64,000 nucleotides of DNA from Palaemon carinicauda (GCF_036898095.1 NC_090728.1:93970404-94034403), one strand, 5' to 3'. Positions 47,070 through 58,554 are shown, counted from the first letter of the stretch. Notes: generated from the letters alone by a model not told the origin. Made by a program: numbers and translations.

Positions 47070-50000
47070 CTAGCGTTTGCGGCCTCGGCTGCTCCCTCTA
47101 GGATTTTTCCCTCCCCTGGAGGACTTCTTGCCTTGTCTTCGCTGCCATTGTAGGTTTCGTGGTCTTGGTAGGACGGGGCTGCTGTGGTGCTGGAGGCTTA
47201 TAGGGTTGAGTGTCAAAGCCCTATGTAGGAGGGAGTCTTGGTGGGACTTCCTACACCTCTCAGCAGCATGCTCCACGTCTTTAGGCTCAAACAGATTCGT
47301 TCCCTCCACGGAAGAATGTCTGAGCCTGCTTATCTCGGTGCTAGGGACCTTCTGATGGAACCTCTCAGCCACCGCATCCCGACGTTTCAGGATGGTGTTC
47401 GCCCAAAAGTTCGAGACTTGGTGGGCCAGAAACACGATCGTACGAGTGCCTGAGAGCAGGAAGGTCTCCATAGCTTTCCTGGTACGTTCTTTGGAGAAAT
47501 CATCCGAACGTATCAGGATACCTAAGGTCCCTAACCAGATGTCAAGCCACGAAGTGGCCTGCATAGCACACTTCGCAACCTTCTCCTGATTAAGGATCTC
47601 AGTCGCCGAGAATGAGACCTGCCGGTTGGAGAGTCTCTCAAGAGGGACTCCCCTGGTAAGCTCTTCCAAAGAATGGTGAAGGGGAAGAGCTAAACAAGGC
47701 TCCTCTAAGATCTCAAAGTACCTCCTCTGCTGAACGCGAGGAGGTGGGAGAAGCTTGTTGCCAGCACTGGATCGGCTGGAGGAGGCTAGCTCAGAGAGCT
47801 GGACCGCGATCTTGTCCCTGGTACTCTTAAACCCGAGACCAGGGCAGAGCCACACTGGCCTTAGAGGGTTTTTGAGTCCCAAATACTCGGTCCAAGACCG
47901 TGTCTTTGCCCTCTCGAGGAGGAATCTCTGGGTCAGCAAACCCATTGAGAGTCCTCATAAGGGTCAGAACTTGCCAAAATGCATGTTCTGACACCTGTAG
48001 CTCTCCTCCGGATGGACTCGCAGCGAAGTTTCCAGTCCCCAAAGGCTCTTCTTGGGGAGAATTGCGGACGTTCTCCGAGTGACTGGCTGGCTTCGTTCTA
48101 AGTCTTGTCAAGGACTTCGGAATTGTTTTAGAGTCCTTTGACTCCTGCCTCGAAGGCTTACAAGGAGACAGCTTAGTCTTCGGAGAAGTCACCGCGTCCG
48201 AAACTCTTCTTTTTCTCTTCAGGGGGGTAAACGCAGCCAAGGATTTGTGGCCCAATTCAGAGAGAACAGGCTTGAAGGCCTGTGCAACCGCTCTGACTAG
48301 TGCCCCAAACCAAGGCTGCTGGCTGACAGCTGCACTGTCAGACACTCCCTCTGGAGGGACAGGGATCGACCGATCCTGGGAGGAGTTTCCATAGGGGGGT
48401 TCGCCTGTAAAGAAAAGGAAGAAGAAATGTCCCTGGACCTTTCTGGGACCTTCGCCCCCACCGGCGAGCGCACTGTTCTGCGCTGGCGGGGGGGTCGGGG
48501 GAATATGGCGATGGCGACCATGCCGTGCGTTGTCCTGCAGCCTCACGCGTGGAAGGGTATTGACGATCGTGCTGGGGGGGAATACCCAGGGTCGCGAGCG
48601 CGTGGGAGACTACTGATGCGCACACGAGCAATGGCGCGTAGAAGCGTGCGCAGGAGACACAGGAGAGTGCGCAGAAGGCTGATTGTGCGCTCACGCATGC
48701 GAGGGTGAATGTTTACGCGCGCAGGATCAGGATGAAGAGTCCGTGGGCGTGCGGGCAAGAGATCGCGCGCCCCAGAAGATGTCGTAGGGCGCGCGCGCAG
48801 GAGAGATATCCCTTGCGCGCGAGCGCGCAGTCGGAACCTGCGTTCGTTGGCGCGCTTCTTGTGGGCGCACGTCAAGCTGGTAGGTGAATGCGCGCGATTG
48901 CGCGCTGGCGAGCGCTGACGAATAGGAGAAGTCTTAGACTTCCCTACCACACCCAGATCCGAAAATCGTGGGCGTGCAGAAGATCGTTGGCGCACGGGAG
49001 ACTGCGGGCGTGCGGGAGACTGATGACGCACAGGAGCGCGTGCGGGAGACTGCTGGCGCAGACGCGCAGGATCAAGGCATTGAGCACGCGGGCCTGTACC
49101 AGTCGTAGGGCGCGCACGCGCAGTAGAAAAACCCCTAGCGCGTGAGCGCGCAGTTGAAGCCTGTGCTGCTCGTGGGCACGAAGAGGATAGGCAAGTGCGG
49201 CCGGATCCTAGCGGATGCGTGTGAGCGATGGCGAGCGCTGGCACGATGGCAAGAGCTGGCATGATGGCAAGCGCTGGCGCATCGGAGAAGTCAGTCTAGT
49301 TGACTTCCCAGTAGCGCCCAGATCAATCGATCGTTGGTGCGCAGGAGAGTTAACTGCTGTGCGCGAGTGCTGGCGCGCGGGTGAGCACTGGGGCGCGGGA
49401 GGTTGACGGCGCGCAGGTGAGAGTTGGCGCGTAAGCTTAGGTTCAGCCAAGGCCTGGCGCGCAGGTGAGAGTTGGCGCGTAAGCTTAGGTTCAGCCAAGG
49501 CCTGGCACGCAGAAGAACGTGGGCGCGTATGTGCGTGCATAGCGCGTAGTGTAGCTATGCTCCTGTTGGGACGTATGTGCGTGTTGGCGCATACGCCCTT
49601 GATGCCCTGTGTTAGGGTTTGTTGATGGGGCCTGACGAGCTACTAGAGCGCATTCGTCAGGTCTCGTTGGCGCATGGCGCGTATCAGATGAAACCTTGCT
49701 AGGTTTAAACAGGAAGGATAACGGCAGGTCGGCAGGTCTGTCGGGTGGAAGGTCGACGTGTCCTTTAAAAGGACGACCTTCCACTGAAGGAGATCGCGAA
49801 CGATCGGCAGAAAGGTCCAGGACCAATGCAGGAACAGTGATCGGTGATTGTTGTCAAGGCTCCTCTGCGGGGGACTGCATCGAAGATGTTGAACCAAAGA
49901 GGCGCCTCCTCACCGCAGGTGAAGGAAGGCCTCTCTGGCGAAGAGAAAGGTGAGCCTTGCGACGAATGCGCCCTCTGGGGGACGTAGGGTCAGCGAGCTG

Positions 50001-50705
50001 ACTTTCTGCAGTCCTCCGAAGAGGAGTCTCTGTAAGTGAACTCCCCCGAGGGAAATAAACACTAGCAGGAGAGACTGTTGGACTTAGTTTCTCCCTCGTT
50101 GGTTGAACAGGAACGGGAGAAACTAAGCCGTCAGCTACTGTAGGGTTTGAAGAGGCAGAAGTGATGGGTGATACCGCATTGGATACCTCTGACACCACAA
50201 CGTCGACAAGAGACAGAGGATCAACAGTCGGTGATGGCGCCTGCTTGACAGCGGCACCCAATCGGATGTAATCAAGTAAAACCTCCTTTAGTGACATATC
50301 TTCCCCCAGGGGGAGAGGTGGAGCTGCTTCGCTAGGGGAAGCAACATCATCTCTCGACCCCCGAGTTTGGTAAACATTACATTGGTCTACGCTACCACGC
50401 GACGGTCTCTCGAAAGAGACCGACCGAGTGGGAGCTTCGGAGGATGTTTGGGCAACGGAAGAAGAGGCCTTGGGTCTTTCTCCTTTCGAAGAAACCTTTG
50501 AAGGAGAAATATGCCGTTTGGCCTTCTTCCGTCGTCACGAAAACCTATCCCACTGGGAGGTAGATCACTCCCTACACTCACCACACCTGTTAATACTATC
50601 ACACCATTGACCCCTACAAGAAGGACAAAGGGCGTGAGGATTGGTCTCGACCACCGACATGAATGTTCCACAGGGGCGGTCGGGAAACCCAGGGCAGGTG
50701 CGCAT
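47070..50705 (-). pseudogene. DIRS-A1 Gag pseudogene with repeat-expanded linker
   Basis: N-terminus from the ATG at 50705 (MRTCPGFPDRPCGTF, CPSCRGQWC, CGECRE), with a TGA replacing the usual Trp after CRE and another stop soon after. Ser/Pro-rich linker at 49854-50297. Arg/Ser/Pro repeat at about 48540-49560. Core and basic tail at 47070-47945 (LEELTRGVPLERLSNRQVSF to KKSSRGGKNPRGSSRGRKR), the region homologous to residues about 300-670 of DIRS-I Gag. An acceptor-like TTCTTCCTTTTCTTTACAG just before 48404 could mean that the repeat part is an intron. Not functional as it stands. Confidence 0.75.
48540..49560. repeat. GCGC-rich degenerate tandem repeat in DIRS-A1 gag
   Basis: Dozens of short units built on GGCGCGCAGGAGA/GGGCGTGCGGGAGACTG give Arg/Ala/Ser/Pro-rich frames (SPARPQSPVRQRSS). 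A 48-bp unit with GCGTAAGCTTAGGTTCAGCC is repeated exactly twice at about 49417-49512. CpG density is far above that of the surroundings. Confidence 0.9.
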
Positions 50706-50819
50706 AATCGCAGAGGCCAACTTCACAAACAGAACTAGAAACTAGAAAAAGAAAAAGAAAAAAGCATTAAATGGTTGCCAAATGACGGCGAGGATGAAAG
50801 CGGACACGTCCGACTACCA

Positions 50820-51017
50820 TCTGAGCCGGGAGCAAAGTGAGCTCAAGCACAGGTGTGTGAGAGGAGGGGGGGGGGGGCGTAGCTACCCTCCCCTAACCCC
50901 GCTAACTAGCCGTGTGGGTAGTAAACCCTCGTTAAAAATTAATGGCTCGTCATTTCAGCTACGCCGAAAGTAATACCCCTATTAAGTAGCGTGGTTTGTA
51001 TTCCAGTTACGGAACAA
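50820..51017 (-). repeat. DIRS-A1 5' terminal repeat
   Basis: Inverted partner of 42245-42440, with a shorter G-tract (about 50867-50877). Outer end GTGGTTTGTATTCCAGTTAC to GGAACAA. Confidence 0.88.
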
Positions 51018-51330
51018 TTATGTTTTTAAACATATTCAACCACTAGTTCAATACCACCACTAGATAAATAAGGATAAAATTTGCCATAACCAACATTGCA
51101 CTGCAAACAATCTGTAAGAATTGGATCTTTGTCAAAATTGATGCCAGAAGAGCCAGCCACTGCCATAGCTACAACAAAATGATATGCCCGTTTTTCCTCC
51201 ATTATTAAAAGTATTTAGTGAAACAAAGTTACCAGCAGATGTTGAGGTAACTTTATTACTTCGCTGAAATCCTAGGAAAACTTGGTTTTCGACTTTAGTT
51301 GCTCGTGATTGGTTATGAAACCTTAAAACC
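51018..51330. other. No confident gene
   Basis: Two short overlapping minus frames (51026-51202, 58 codons; 51132-51356, 74 codons) have protein-like composition but no splice context, start evidence or recognised domain. Probably intron 1 of the minus-strand host gene. Confidence 0.4.
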
Positions 51331-51882
51331 ATAAAGGGCTCATTAAAATTAAACATTGCAGTAGAGTTAACATCTCTCGCGACCTATAAGCCTTATTTTT
51401 TGCTTTTTTCTCTGCATTTTCATTGCATAGTAGTTCATAAAGGGCTCATTAAAAGTAAACACTGCAGTAGAGAAAACATCTCTCGTCACCTATAAGCATT
51501 ATTTTTAGCTTTTTATCTCTTTATTTTCATTGAATACTATCTCAGTTCAAAAAGGGATCATTAAAAAGTAGACATTGCAGTAGAGGAAACATCTCTCGTC
51601 ACCTATAAGCCTTATTTTTAGCTTTTTATCTCTGCATTTTCATTGAATATTATCTTAGTTCAAAAAGGGATCATTAAAAGTAAACATTGCCGAAGAGGAA
51701 AAATCTCTCGCGACCGATACCCTATTTCCTGCTTGTTTTCTTTGCATTTTCATTGAATATTATCTTGGTTCATAAAGGGCTCATTAAAAGTAAACATTGC
51801 AGACAAAGAAATCTCTATCGCAACCTATGACTTATTTTTTGCTTTTTTTTCTCTCCAGTTTCATTGAATATTATCTTAGTAT
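51331..51882. repeat. ~111-bp tandem repeat, five copies
   Basis: Units start near 51331, 51437, 51549, 51662 and 51772. Each begins (AT/AA)AAAGGG(C/A)TCATTAAAA and ends in TTTTCATTGAATATTATCTT. Period 106-113 bp. The final unit runs on into LINE-like sequence (51865-52010) whose antisense contains the same TTTCATTGAATATTATC block, suggesting the array grew from a LINE edge. Confidence 0.9.
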
Positions 51883-52010
51883 TTACTAATATTCATTTTC
51901 AGTCATATACTTCTGCTTTATCTATTCAAATTTCCTATCATTTATTGCATTTCCTTCCATTATTCACAAAATATACCTTCAGGAAAAATAGTAACTTAGT
52001 AAGCTCATTT
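51865..52010 (-). mobile_element. Short RTE-like LINE fragment
   Basis: The minus-strand reading resembles the RT segment after the active site, of the type GLKMN.SK.KI.FNE. The same segment with better preservation lies at 58683-58870. Only about 145 bp remain. Confidence 0.5.
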
Positions 52011-52731
52011 AATTCCACCTCGTTCAATCCTTCGTATAATGACAAATAATTATATAATCATACTGTATGCCCTGATGTTAAACTCACGTAACAACGTATT
52101 AAGATTGTATAACAATTGGATTTTACTTATGTATAACAAAAATACTTCACAGTAACGCTAGAGGTGCCGATGTAGAAAGCCTATTACGGTACTAAACCAG
52201 GGAGACATAACTGCAGAGCTACCCATGATATGGGAGCAGATAAAAATGGAACTTGGGAATATTAGAGCAATAGGTGAAAACGAAAATGTAGTTTTGTTAT
52301 CATTACCAGAAGAATCATGGTTAAGAGGTTCAAAGTAATGAATGTACAAGGAGAGATCTATTGAACTAGGCAAGTCAGGGGTTCAAACTAACGCACAAGT
52401 AGAGATCTAATGAAATATACTAATTAAAAGGTTTTTATATTTTTGTTTTAACTGAGAAAATTAGCTAGGGCTAGAACTCAGGCTAGGTCTGACAAAAAAA
52501 ACATGTTATTTGAGTAGCAAAGATGGAAGAATCAGGTTATGCTTAGGCCAGGTAGAGTAACAATAAAAACATGCAAGTAGAGACAATGTTTACACTAGGT
52601 TAATTAGATGGTGTATAGTCAAGTCCCATCTCTACAATCATTAGCTTACGCTAAGCTAAGTAGGCTAGCCTGCCTAGCCAAGTCATATCAAAACAACAAT
52701 GGCAAGGTAAAGAAACTATAAGTTTGCTTAC
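52011..52731. other. Intron 1 of the minus-strand gene; nothing else seen
   Basis: A+T-rich unique sequence downstream of the exon 1 donor. No frame or repeat supported. Confidence 0.5.
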
Positions 52732-52779
52732 CTTCAAATGCTTGTAAAAAGCATTTGCTTCCAAAGTTTCATCCGTCAT
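52732..52779 (-). CDS. Coding exon 1 of the minus-strand host gene
   Basis: Minus strand: GTAACAATGACGGATG gives an ATG at 52779 in good context (A at -3), reading MTDETLEANAFYKHLK (16 codons) to a strong donor AAG/GTAAGCAA at 52732, phase 0. That phase is exactly what exon 2 (41815-41920) needs. The implied first intron of 10.8 kb is filled by DIRS-A1 and the tandem repeat. Upstream, ATCAATAG at 52828-52835 could be an acceptor for a 5' untranslated exon or simply lie near the transcription start. Product not recognised. Confidence 0.7.
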
Positions 52780-52835
52780 TGTTACCGAACTTAATCCAGA
52801 GCAATACACTTGTCCTTGACGTGTGTGCTATTGAT

Positions 52836-53846
52836 AACAGAAGGTTACCATTTTATCCACCACACGTGTTCTCTGTTGTCACTTATCAGCTGGCCATGGA
52901 ATGTCATAAATATTGGATTGCTACACTTCTTGATTTTTAGTATAAAGTAATATGGTACTGGTATCGTTCTCCTATTCTCTTATTTATTCACATTCAGCTT
53001 ATTAATTTTTATTTTATAGACATTATTAAGATGATCAATATATATTTTTTAAGAAATCGTTAATACTCGCAAAAGTCAGTCTTTTATCTCCAATGCAGAA
53101 ATTGAGTTTTTCTAGATTTCTATTTACCTAACGGAAGCATATTTTGTTAACATAAATTTCGCATGCAGCAAAATATTTTAGTACTGTAAAAGAAATAATT
53201 TCCAAAATTTTGTAAAGTGTCATAATACATAACGTTAAAGTTGACGTACACAAAGGAAAACAATTTTCGTGAGCTGCCAGACGGAAGAGTAAATGAGATT
53301 ATTGTATTTTAACGGTCGTAAAAGTGTATGAAATGGTACACTCACCTACAGGGGTTTTATTTCAACAAATGCGTTTATGGTTTTCAGCACATACCACATG
53401 CGTCTGTGGTCTGAGGAACAGTTCAAGCTTTACAAAATGATCAATAATGGAAATAAATGACGGAAGCTCGCTGAATTATTCTGGAGTTTCGTGGCAAGGA
53501 ATGTAGAATTTATTAATACAAGATGTAACTGTACTCCTTTATGTCATGTATTGGAACTCTTTCAGATCATCTTCTTCTAAACCCATAATAATGATTTAAA
53601 TGTCAGTTTGCCCGCATGTTATAATAATTCTTGATTTCGTCTATGATAATGTTAACCTTTCTACTGTTGCCTTTGCGCGAGGATGCCAGACCAGACCTTT
53701 GCTGCCGAGAACGTTCTATTCACAAAGTGCGGTCACTTACTCAACTCCCGGGTCGTAGTAGTGTACAGTACTAGTGAGTGGAGAACTGTCCATTCAATTG
53801 TTATAGTTGTAGGTGGTTTGACACGGCAACATCTCTTGCGTAACTT
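52836..53846. promoter_or_regulatory. Shared upstream region of two divergent genes
   Basis: About 1 kb of unique A+T-rich DNA between the minus gene's exon 1 and the dehydrogenase exon 1, with no transposon recognised. Base composition rises in G+C just before the dehydrogenase (53670-53850, GCGCGAGGATGCCAGACC). No TATA box is convincing at the expected distance. ACTTACTCAACTCCCGGG and CCATTCAATTG are possible initiator surroundings. The bidirectional promoter is inference from geometry. Confidence 0.45.
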
Positions 53847-53879
53847 GTGACAGTACCATCCAACTCAACGCATTGCGAC

Positions 53880-54011
53880 ATGTTGGCTCGAAGTATCCTA
53901 ATTACTGGCTGCAGCCGAGGCATTGGATTAGAGATGGTTCGACAACTTGTTAATTCAACCAACCCACCAAACATTCTAATAGCTACTTGCAGAAATCCCG
54001 AAAAGGCGACA
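53880..54011 (+). CDS. Short-chain dehydrogenase (C-factor/sniffer-like), exon 1
   Basis: NAD(P)-dependent oxidoreductase of the classical SDR fold; sniffer-type members are carbonyl reductases in the cytosol. ATG at 53880 reads MLARSILITGCSRGIGLEMV, then RQLVNSTNPPNILIATCRNP, then EKAT. The TGCSRGIG motif is the TGxxxGxG cofactor-binding loop after the first beta strand, and IATCRNPEKA is the typical end of beta 2. The open frame also extends 11 codons upstream from a GTG, but ATG in GACATGTTG is the first AUG. Donor ACA/GTAAGTG at 54012, phase 0. Continues at 60785. Confidence 0.9.
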
Positions 54012-54229
54012 GTAAGTGTTTGTAATCCAAATTATTCGAGACCATGATTTTACGATTTGTACTCTACTGTATTGTTAACATTGGTATATCGTAAAGTAGG
54101 CGATAGCTTGAACATACGATATCGATGAATAATTGCAGATTATGAACCTCGTTGTGTTGGGTTACATAATTATATTGTTATTTGTTTAATTGTTAAAATT
54201 GGTATTCATTGCGTGTACATGTTCTATGG
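54012..54229 (+). other. Start of dehydrogenase intron 1
   Basis: Unique sequence after the donor. No feature apart from the splice site. Confidence 0.6.
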
Positions 54230-54640
54230 ACAACTTCTTCTTCATCTTTTCCTACCTGTATGTGGGGTCGATGTTTCTGGCCAGCTTTCTCCATCTACCT
54301 CTGTCCCACACTTCATCACCGGTTAATCCCTTTGATCGAAGGTCATACAGTCCATCCACCTTCGCTTTGGTCTCCCTCTCCTTTTCGTTCCCTGTGCCTC
54401 CATTTCCATCACTCTCCTCCCAATATACTGTTCATCTCTTCTCGTGACATGACCATACCACCTCAGTCTACTTTCTTGGACCTTATCGGATAGTTCTCTA
54501 ACTCCTGTGGTAGGCCTACCCCTAATTACCTCATTCCGTATCTTATGTCTTTTTGTCACCCCACACATCCATCTCAACATTCTCATCTCTGCCACATCCA
54601 AGTTATTCTCTTCTGTCTTCCTTATTCATAAGATTAAAAC
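54230..54640 (-). mobile_element. RTE-like LINE 3' coding fragment
   Basis: The minus frame 54323-54601 reads MDVAEMRMLRWMCGVTKRHK, then IRGRPTTGVRELSDKVQESR, LRWYGHVTRRDEQYIGRRVM and KRRGRPKRRWMD. This is the typical C-terminal segment after the RT domain in RTE-clade non-LTR elements. Open over 92 codons, but without RT or endonuclease. It lies in intron 1 of the dehydrogenase, antisense to it. Confidence 0.8.
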
Positions 54641-54719
54641 AAGTGTCTCAAACAATCATCTATAGGTAGAGTTTAAACTCCGCGATGCATTTTGTACAAT
54701 CATTTGTGCATGATTAATA

Positions 54720-55870
54720 CTTCTATTTGGGCACAGTGGGCTAACTGCTGCAATAATTGACCTTAATTTTAGTGTTGCCTTTGACCTTGTTAATCACGAG
54801 GCCCCTGTTTTCAAACTCAAACAGTTGGGAGTGAGTGGGTCGTTTCTTGACATCATTATTGATTTTTTTAAAGTAATAAATCGCAAAGATTTGTTGTTGA
54901 TGGGCACTATAGTGGGTATAGGAATGGGATATCTGGTGTTCCCCGTGGCATGTAGTTTGGCCTAGAAAACAAGCTTGTTGCATATGCAGATGATGCTACT
55001 CTCTTTGTGTCAATTCCATCTTCTGAATGTAGATCTGGGGTTGCTGAATCCCTTGATAGAGATCTTGCTAAAATTAGTGCATGGTACAAATTATGGGGTA
55101 TGAAGTTGAAGCCTTACAAAACGCAAAGTATGATTGTCAGTAGGTCAAGGACGGTGGCTCCTCACCATCCGGATCTCAGCATTGATAATGTAGTTCCTTA
55201 ACTTTGAAATATGACTTAAGATTTTAGGTGTGATTCTCGACAACAAATTTAATTAAGAGAGACACATTAGGTCTGTGTCTTCTTTAATTAAAAAAAAATG
55301 GCTTATTGAAAACGTTTTAAGATTTTCGGTGATCAGTCTATTTTGAAGTGTTTTAATTCTTTCATTCTACATTGTTACGAGTATTGTTCCCTTGTCTGGT
55401 CTTCAGCTGATGATTCTCATCTTAATTTGTTGGGCAGGAACTCACGGTCCATTAAATTTCTTATTTCTGGTCTAGATATTAACCTCTGGCTCCGTCGTTT
55501 AATTAGTTCATTATGCATGTTGCATAAGATTTTTTCATAATTCTGATCATCCTTTACATTCAGATCTTCCCAGAGAGTTCCATCCTGTTCGTAATATAGG
55601 CCTACCAGGCATGCGGTTAATTCTGATAGTCAGGGCATCTCCATCATGAGGCTCAATACTGCACAGTACTCAAGAAGTTTTATTCCAGCTGTGACCAAGT
55701 TGTGGAATGATCTTCCTAATCGGGTAGTTGAATCAGTAGAACTTCATAAGTTCAAACTCGCAGCAAATGTTTATGTTGAAGAGGCTGACATAAGTCTTAT
55801 TTTAGTTTATATATGAAGTATCTTTTAATGCTGTAAATGTTTCAAAAATATTTTATTTTAGTTGTCCATT
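54720..55870 (+). pseudogene. LINE copy L2 with decayed reverse transcriptase
   Basis: Plus-strand relative of the LINE at 1200-2960. 54745-54870 has DLNFSVAFDLVNHEAPVFKL-like sequence. 54961-55200 retains NKLVAYADDATLFVSIPSSE and LAKISAWYKLWGMKLKPYKT, with the YADD active site intact. 55343-55540 holds the later domain (FNSFILHCYEYCSLVWSSAD). The segment between GVPRG and LVAYADD is deleted (at about 54960), and stops occur throughout. 5' truncated; the 3' region to about 55870 lacks the (ATT)n tail. Located in dehydrogenase intron 1. Confidence 0.85.
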
Positions 55871-56365
55871 ACTTCTTATATCGTTTATTTGTTTATTTAT
55901 TTCTCTTGGTACAATGCATTGATTGCCAGAAATTTGAACACGTAATCATTAAGAAATAAAAACGTAATTTATTGCCTATAGAGTGAGAAAGAATTGTGAG
56001 TAGGATAAGACAGGGTATCATTTGCTTAAGTCCACTTTACAGGACAAAGCTATATGAAAAAAGACAAAGCAGCAAGGACATGAAATGCAATGAACAACTG
56101 CGACATATCATTTATATATGCTATTATTAAAGCGAAATGACTGTCTATACTAAATCAGTGAAAGGAAGCTATTTAATGAAACCCATAAAAGGTTACACTC
56201 TGACTTAATACCAGTAGAACAAATGGCTAAGCAATTCGTTCTTTTTAGAATGCCTTGGCAGCCCGTATGCTAAGCAATATTATATAAAAGATTAAAAAAT
56301 ACGGAAACTTGTGCCTGTTACAAGAAAATTTTCCTCTGTAGCCTTCCAAGGGCTGGAGAAAATTG
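55871..56365. other. Intron sequence, no feature
   Basis: A+T-rich, no frame or repeat supported. Confidence 0.5.
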
Positions 56366-56620
56366 CGTGGGGGCTTATTATTATTATTATTATTATTGTT
56401 GTTATTATTATTAGTTAGGCTACTACCCTAGTTGAAAAAGCAGAATGCTAAGCCCAAGGAATCCAAGAGGGAAATAGCCTAGTGAGGAAATAAACAAACA
56501 GCGTGAGAAGTAATGAATGATTATTATAAAATAGATCCGTCTTATATAAACTATTAAGAGACTTCTGTCAGCTTGTTCAACATAAGCACATTTGCTGCAA
56601 GGTAGCCTATAATTCTGTGT
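56366..56620 (-). mobile_element. LINE 3' tail fragment, copy L3
   Basis: (ATT)n-type tract at 56376-56413, then the shared tail (GGCTACTACCCTAGTTGAAA), and sequence matching the LINE copy L1 at 1440-1480 (CTGTCAGCTTGTTCAACATA versus TGTCAGCCTGTTCAACATAA). A minus-strand, heavily 5'-truncated copy. Confidence 0.75.
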
Positions 56621-57365
56621 GTGTGCGTGTTAGTATTCCCAGGGAATTTTCAAGCCTGATAAGTAGGACACTAAATGTGAATTAGTCTGATGGACAGAAC
56701 ATAACACACGCTTTAACGTAGTGAAACGGTTTGTGTATCGCCATGTTCAGCAAAGTTGTACTCAGGTCTATAGAATACAATATTATCTGTTATCAGCGTT
56801 AAATTGGATCAAATAAAAATACAAGACATGATTAATAATAGATTTGAAAATATTCTATTGATAATTTATTATTGGAATATATAAGTAATAAATACAACAA
56901 AACATACAGGACAGTCAATGGTTCATGTGTTTTTGACTATCGGATTATATGAAAATATATGAATTAAGAAATTATTTTATTTAGCTTTTTCAACCTTACT
57001 CTGAGAAGTTATTGTTCTATTTAATGCCCTAATCCTGAAAAATGTTCGACAAGGAACAAAATAAGACAACTTTCTCAGGCAAAGCTACCCTTTTTATATG
57101 AAGATATGCAGTTTATTGCACCCTTACCGGGTTTCAGTGTCTTCTCGCCTTGGTGACATTTAAACATTTTCTCTATGGTTTTTAGTTCTGTAATACATTC
57201 CCTGCTTGGTTTTCATTTTATTGCTCCAATCCAAGAGGCATCGTCCTCAGCCACTTTTGACCCCAAGTTCTGGTATTGTGGAAACTTCTTTGTAATAAAA
57301 CCACCTAAATACTCTAGCCCCTCTTCTATAGCAGATTCTAAGTCTAAGTTTTCCTTTTAATTTCC
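56621..57365. other. Intron sequence, no confident gene
   Basis: A 61-codon plus frame at 57175-57360 has no recognisable domain. It may belong to the 3' flank of the transposase pseudogene. Confidence 0.4.
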
Positions 57366-58430
57366 TCAAAAGTTCTTGTCCCCAATTCCTTCATCAAAAT
57401 CAGAGTCTGGCAAACGAAACAATATTGTTGAAAGGGCTAATTCACTTTGCATCGATTGTTCGTCAGAAGTTGACGATTTCTGCTCACTCATGCAAGAAAA
57501 GGAAGCTGCTGACATGTTACCACTGTTAACAATTTCCTCTATTGTGTTGTGCTTTGACCCAGTTAGAGAAGTGTTTGTGCCTAATAGGTGACATCTTATT
57601 CTGTGCTTAACTGCTACAGGAGATGGGTGCTGGCAGCATGCTCCCATTTATCGAAGACAACCGAAGAAGTATTTCAATCCATCTTGGTTTAATCTATACG
57701 TCAAAATGTATGATATGCCATACTTTTTGCCATATTTTTCCATAGTTTAGCTAATTATATTGACGATATTATAATACCTTTATGAAACGGGTAAGACTTT
57801 TTTTTCTACCAGTCACTTTCATAAGATTTACAGTGTTGATTTTTTAACACTGTATTTTGTTTATCTAAATTTAATCCATAAGCATTATGTGCCCACTTTT
57901 TGTCAACTGGCACTCGAGAATTGAAGAGATAAAACCATCTGTCTGCTAGTAAGATGAATTGCAGTTGTGTCCCAGTGTTTCTCTGATAACAGTCTTTGTT
58001 TGCCAAAATATTCCAGGGATTTAGCAGTCGTTTCTGAGAGAAATTGGACCATTGATTTTACATTCATTCTTTGGACTCTTCGAACATTCACATGTTCTGA
58101 AAGCATTTGAGTTGTCCACAGATCACTGACACTTCTTCCTAAAAGTTCTCTCACAGGACCACTGTTTATGTACGTCGTTTCATCTAATGTAAAACCATGA
58201 TCTAAATAATTATCCTGAATAAGTTTTACAAGATGTGGAGCATCAGCAAAACATAGATTTCACGTTCATTATCTGCTGGGTTTTCAAATGATGTTTTCTA
58301 TATCAAACTAAAATGATGCAAACGGTCTCTAATAGTCATGAATTCTGCATTATGTCTAACCACATTGATCACTGGTTCCATAATCCCCGGCTCTATAGAC
58401 AATTTAGATAAAAGGAAAAGGAAACTTACA
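57366..58430 (-). pseudogene. P-element/THAP9-like transposase pseudogene
   Basis: Minus-strand fragments line up with the central part of P-element-type transposases. 58250-58400 has PVINVVRHNAEFMTI and ENPADNEREIYVF. After a one-base shift comes FADAPHLVKLIQDNYLDHGF (about 58190-58250), then SGPVRELLGRSVSDL and HVNVRRVQRMNVKSMVQFLS (57903-58154). After another shift comes ILLADRWFYLFNSRVPVDKK (57806-58006). The FADAPH block and the LxDRxFxxFNSR-like block are characteristic. 57366-57647 may be the C-terminal end. At least two frameshifts; no N-terminal THAP domain seen; terminal repeats not found. It lies in dehydrogenase intron 1. Confidence 0.7.
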
Positions 58431-58554
58431 TTTTTCTCTCAAATATTTTGTAAGCTTTTGGGCTTAAACTTCGCAGAGTCAAAGCACAACTTATATCATC
58501 ATCTGGTGCTTAAGTTGAAGATACTTTTTAGAGCAAGTGCCATTTTACTTTCAT

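Larger units (their letters stand above)
42214..51017 (-). mobile_element. DIRS-A1, near full-length, with nested DIRS-B2
   Basis: Left end TGACAAATTC at 42214, right end at 51017 (GTTACGGAACAA). The terminal repeats are about 42245-42440 and 50820-51005, both with long G or C tracts and CCATTAG.TTTTAGCGAGGGT-type sequence. Internal complementary region at about 42480-42600. Minus-order genes are Gag (50705 to 47070), RT-RNase H (about 47050-45453) and recombinase (45442-43002, interrupted at 43843-45083). Stops and frameshifts occur in all three genes, so it is not autonomous now. Confidence 0.9.

Noticed and set aside
51026..51356. Two overlapping minus-strand frames with protein-like composition
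   Set aside because: No splice sites in matching phase, no recognised domain, and the frames overlap each other; not annotated as an exon.
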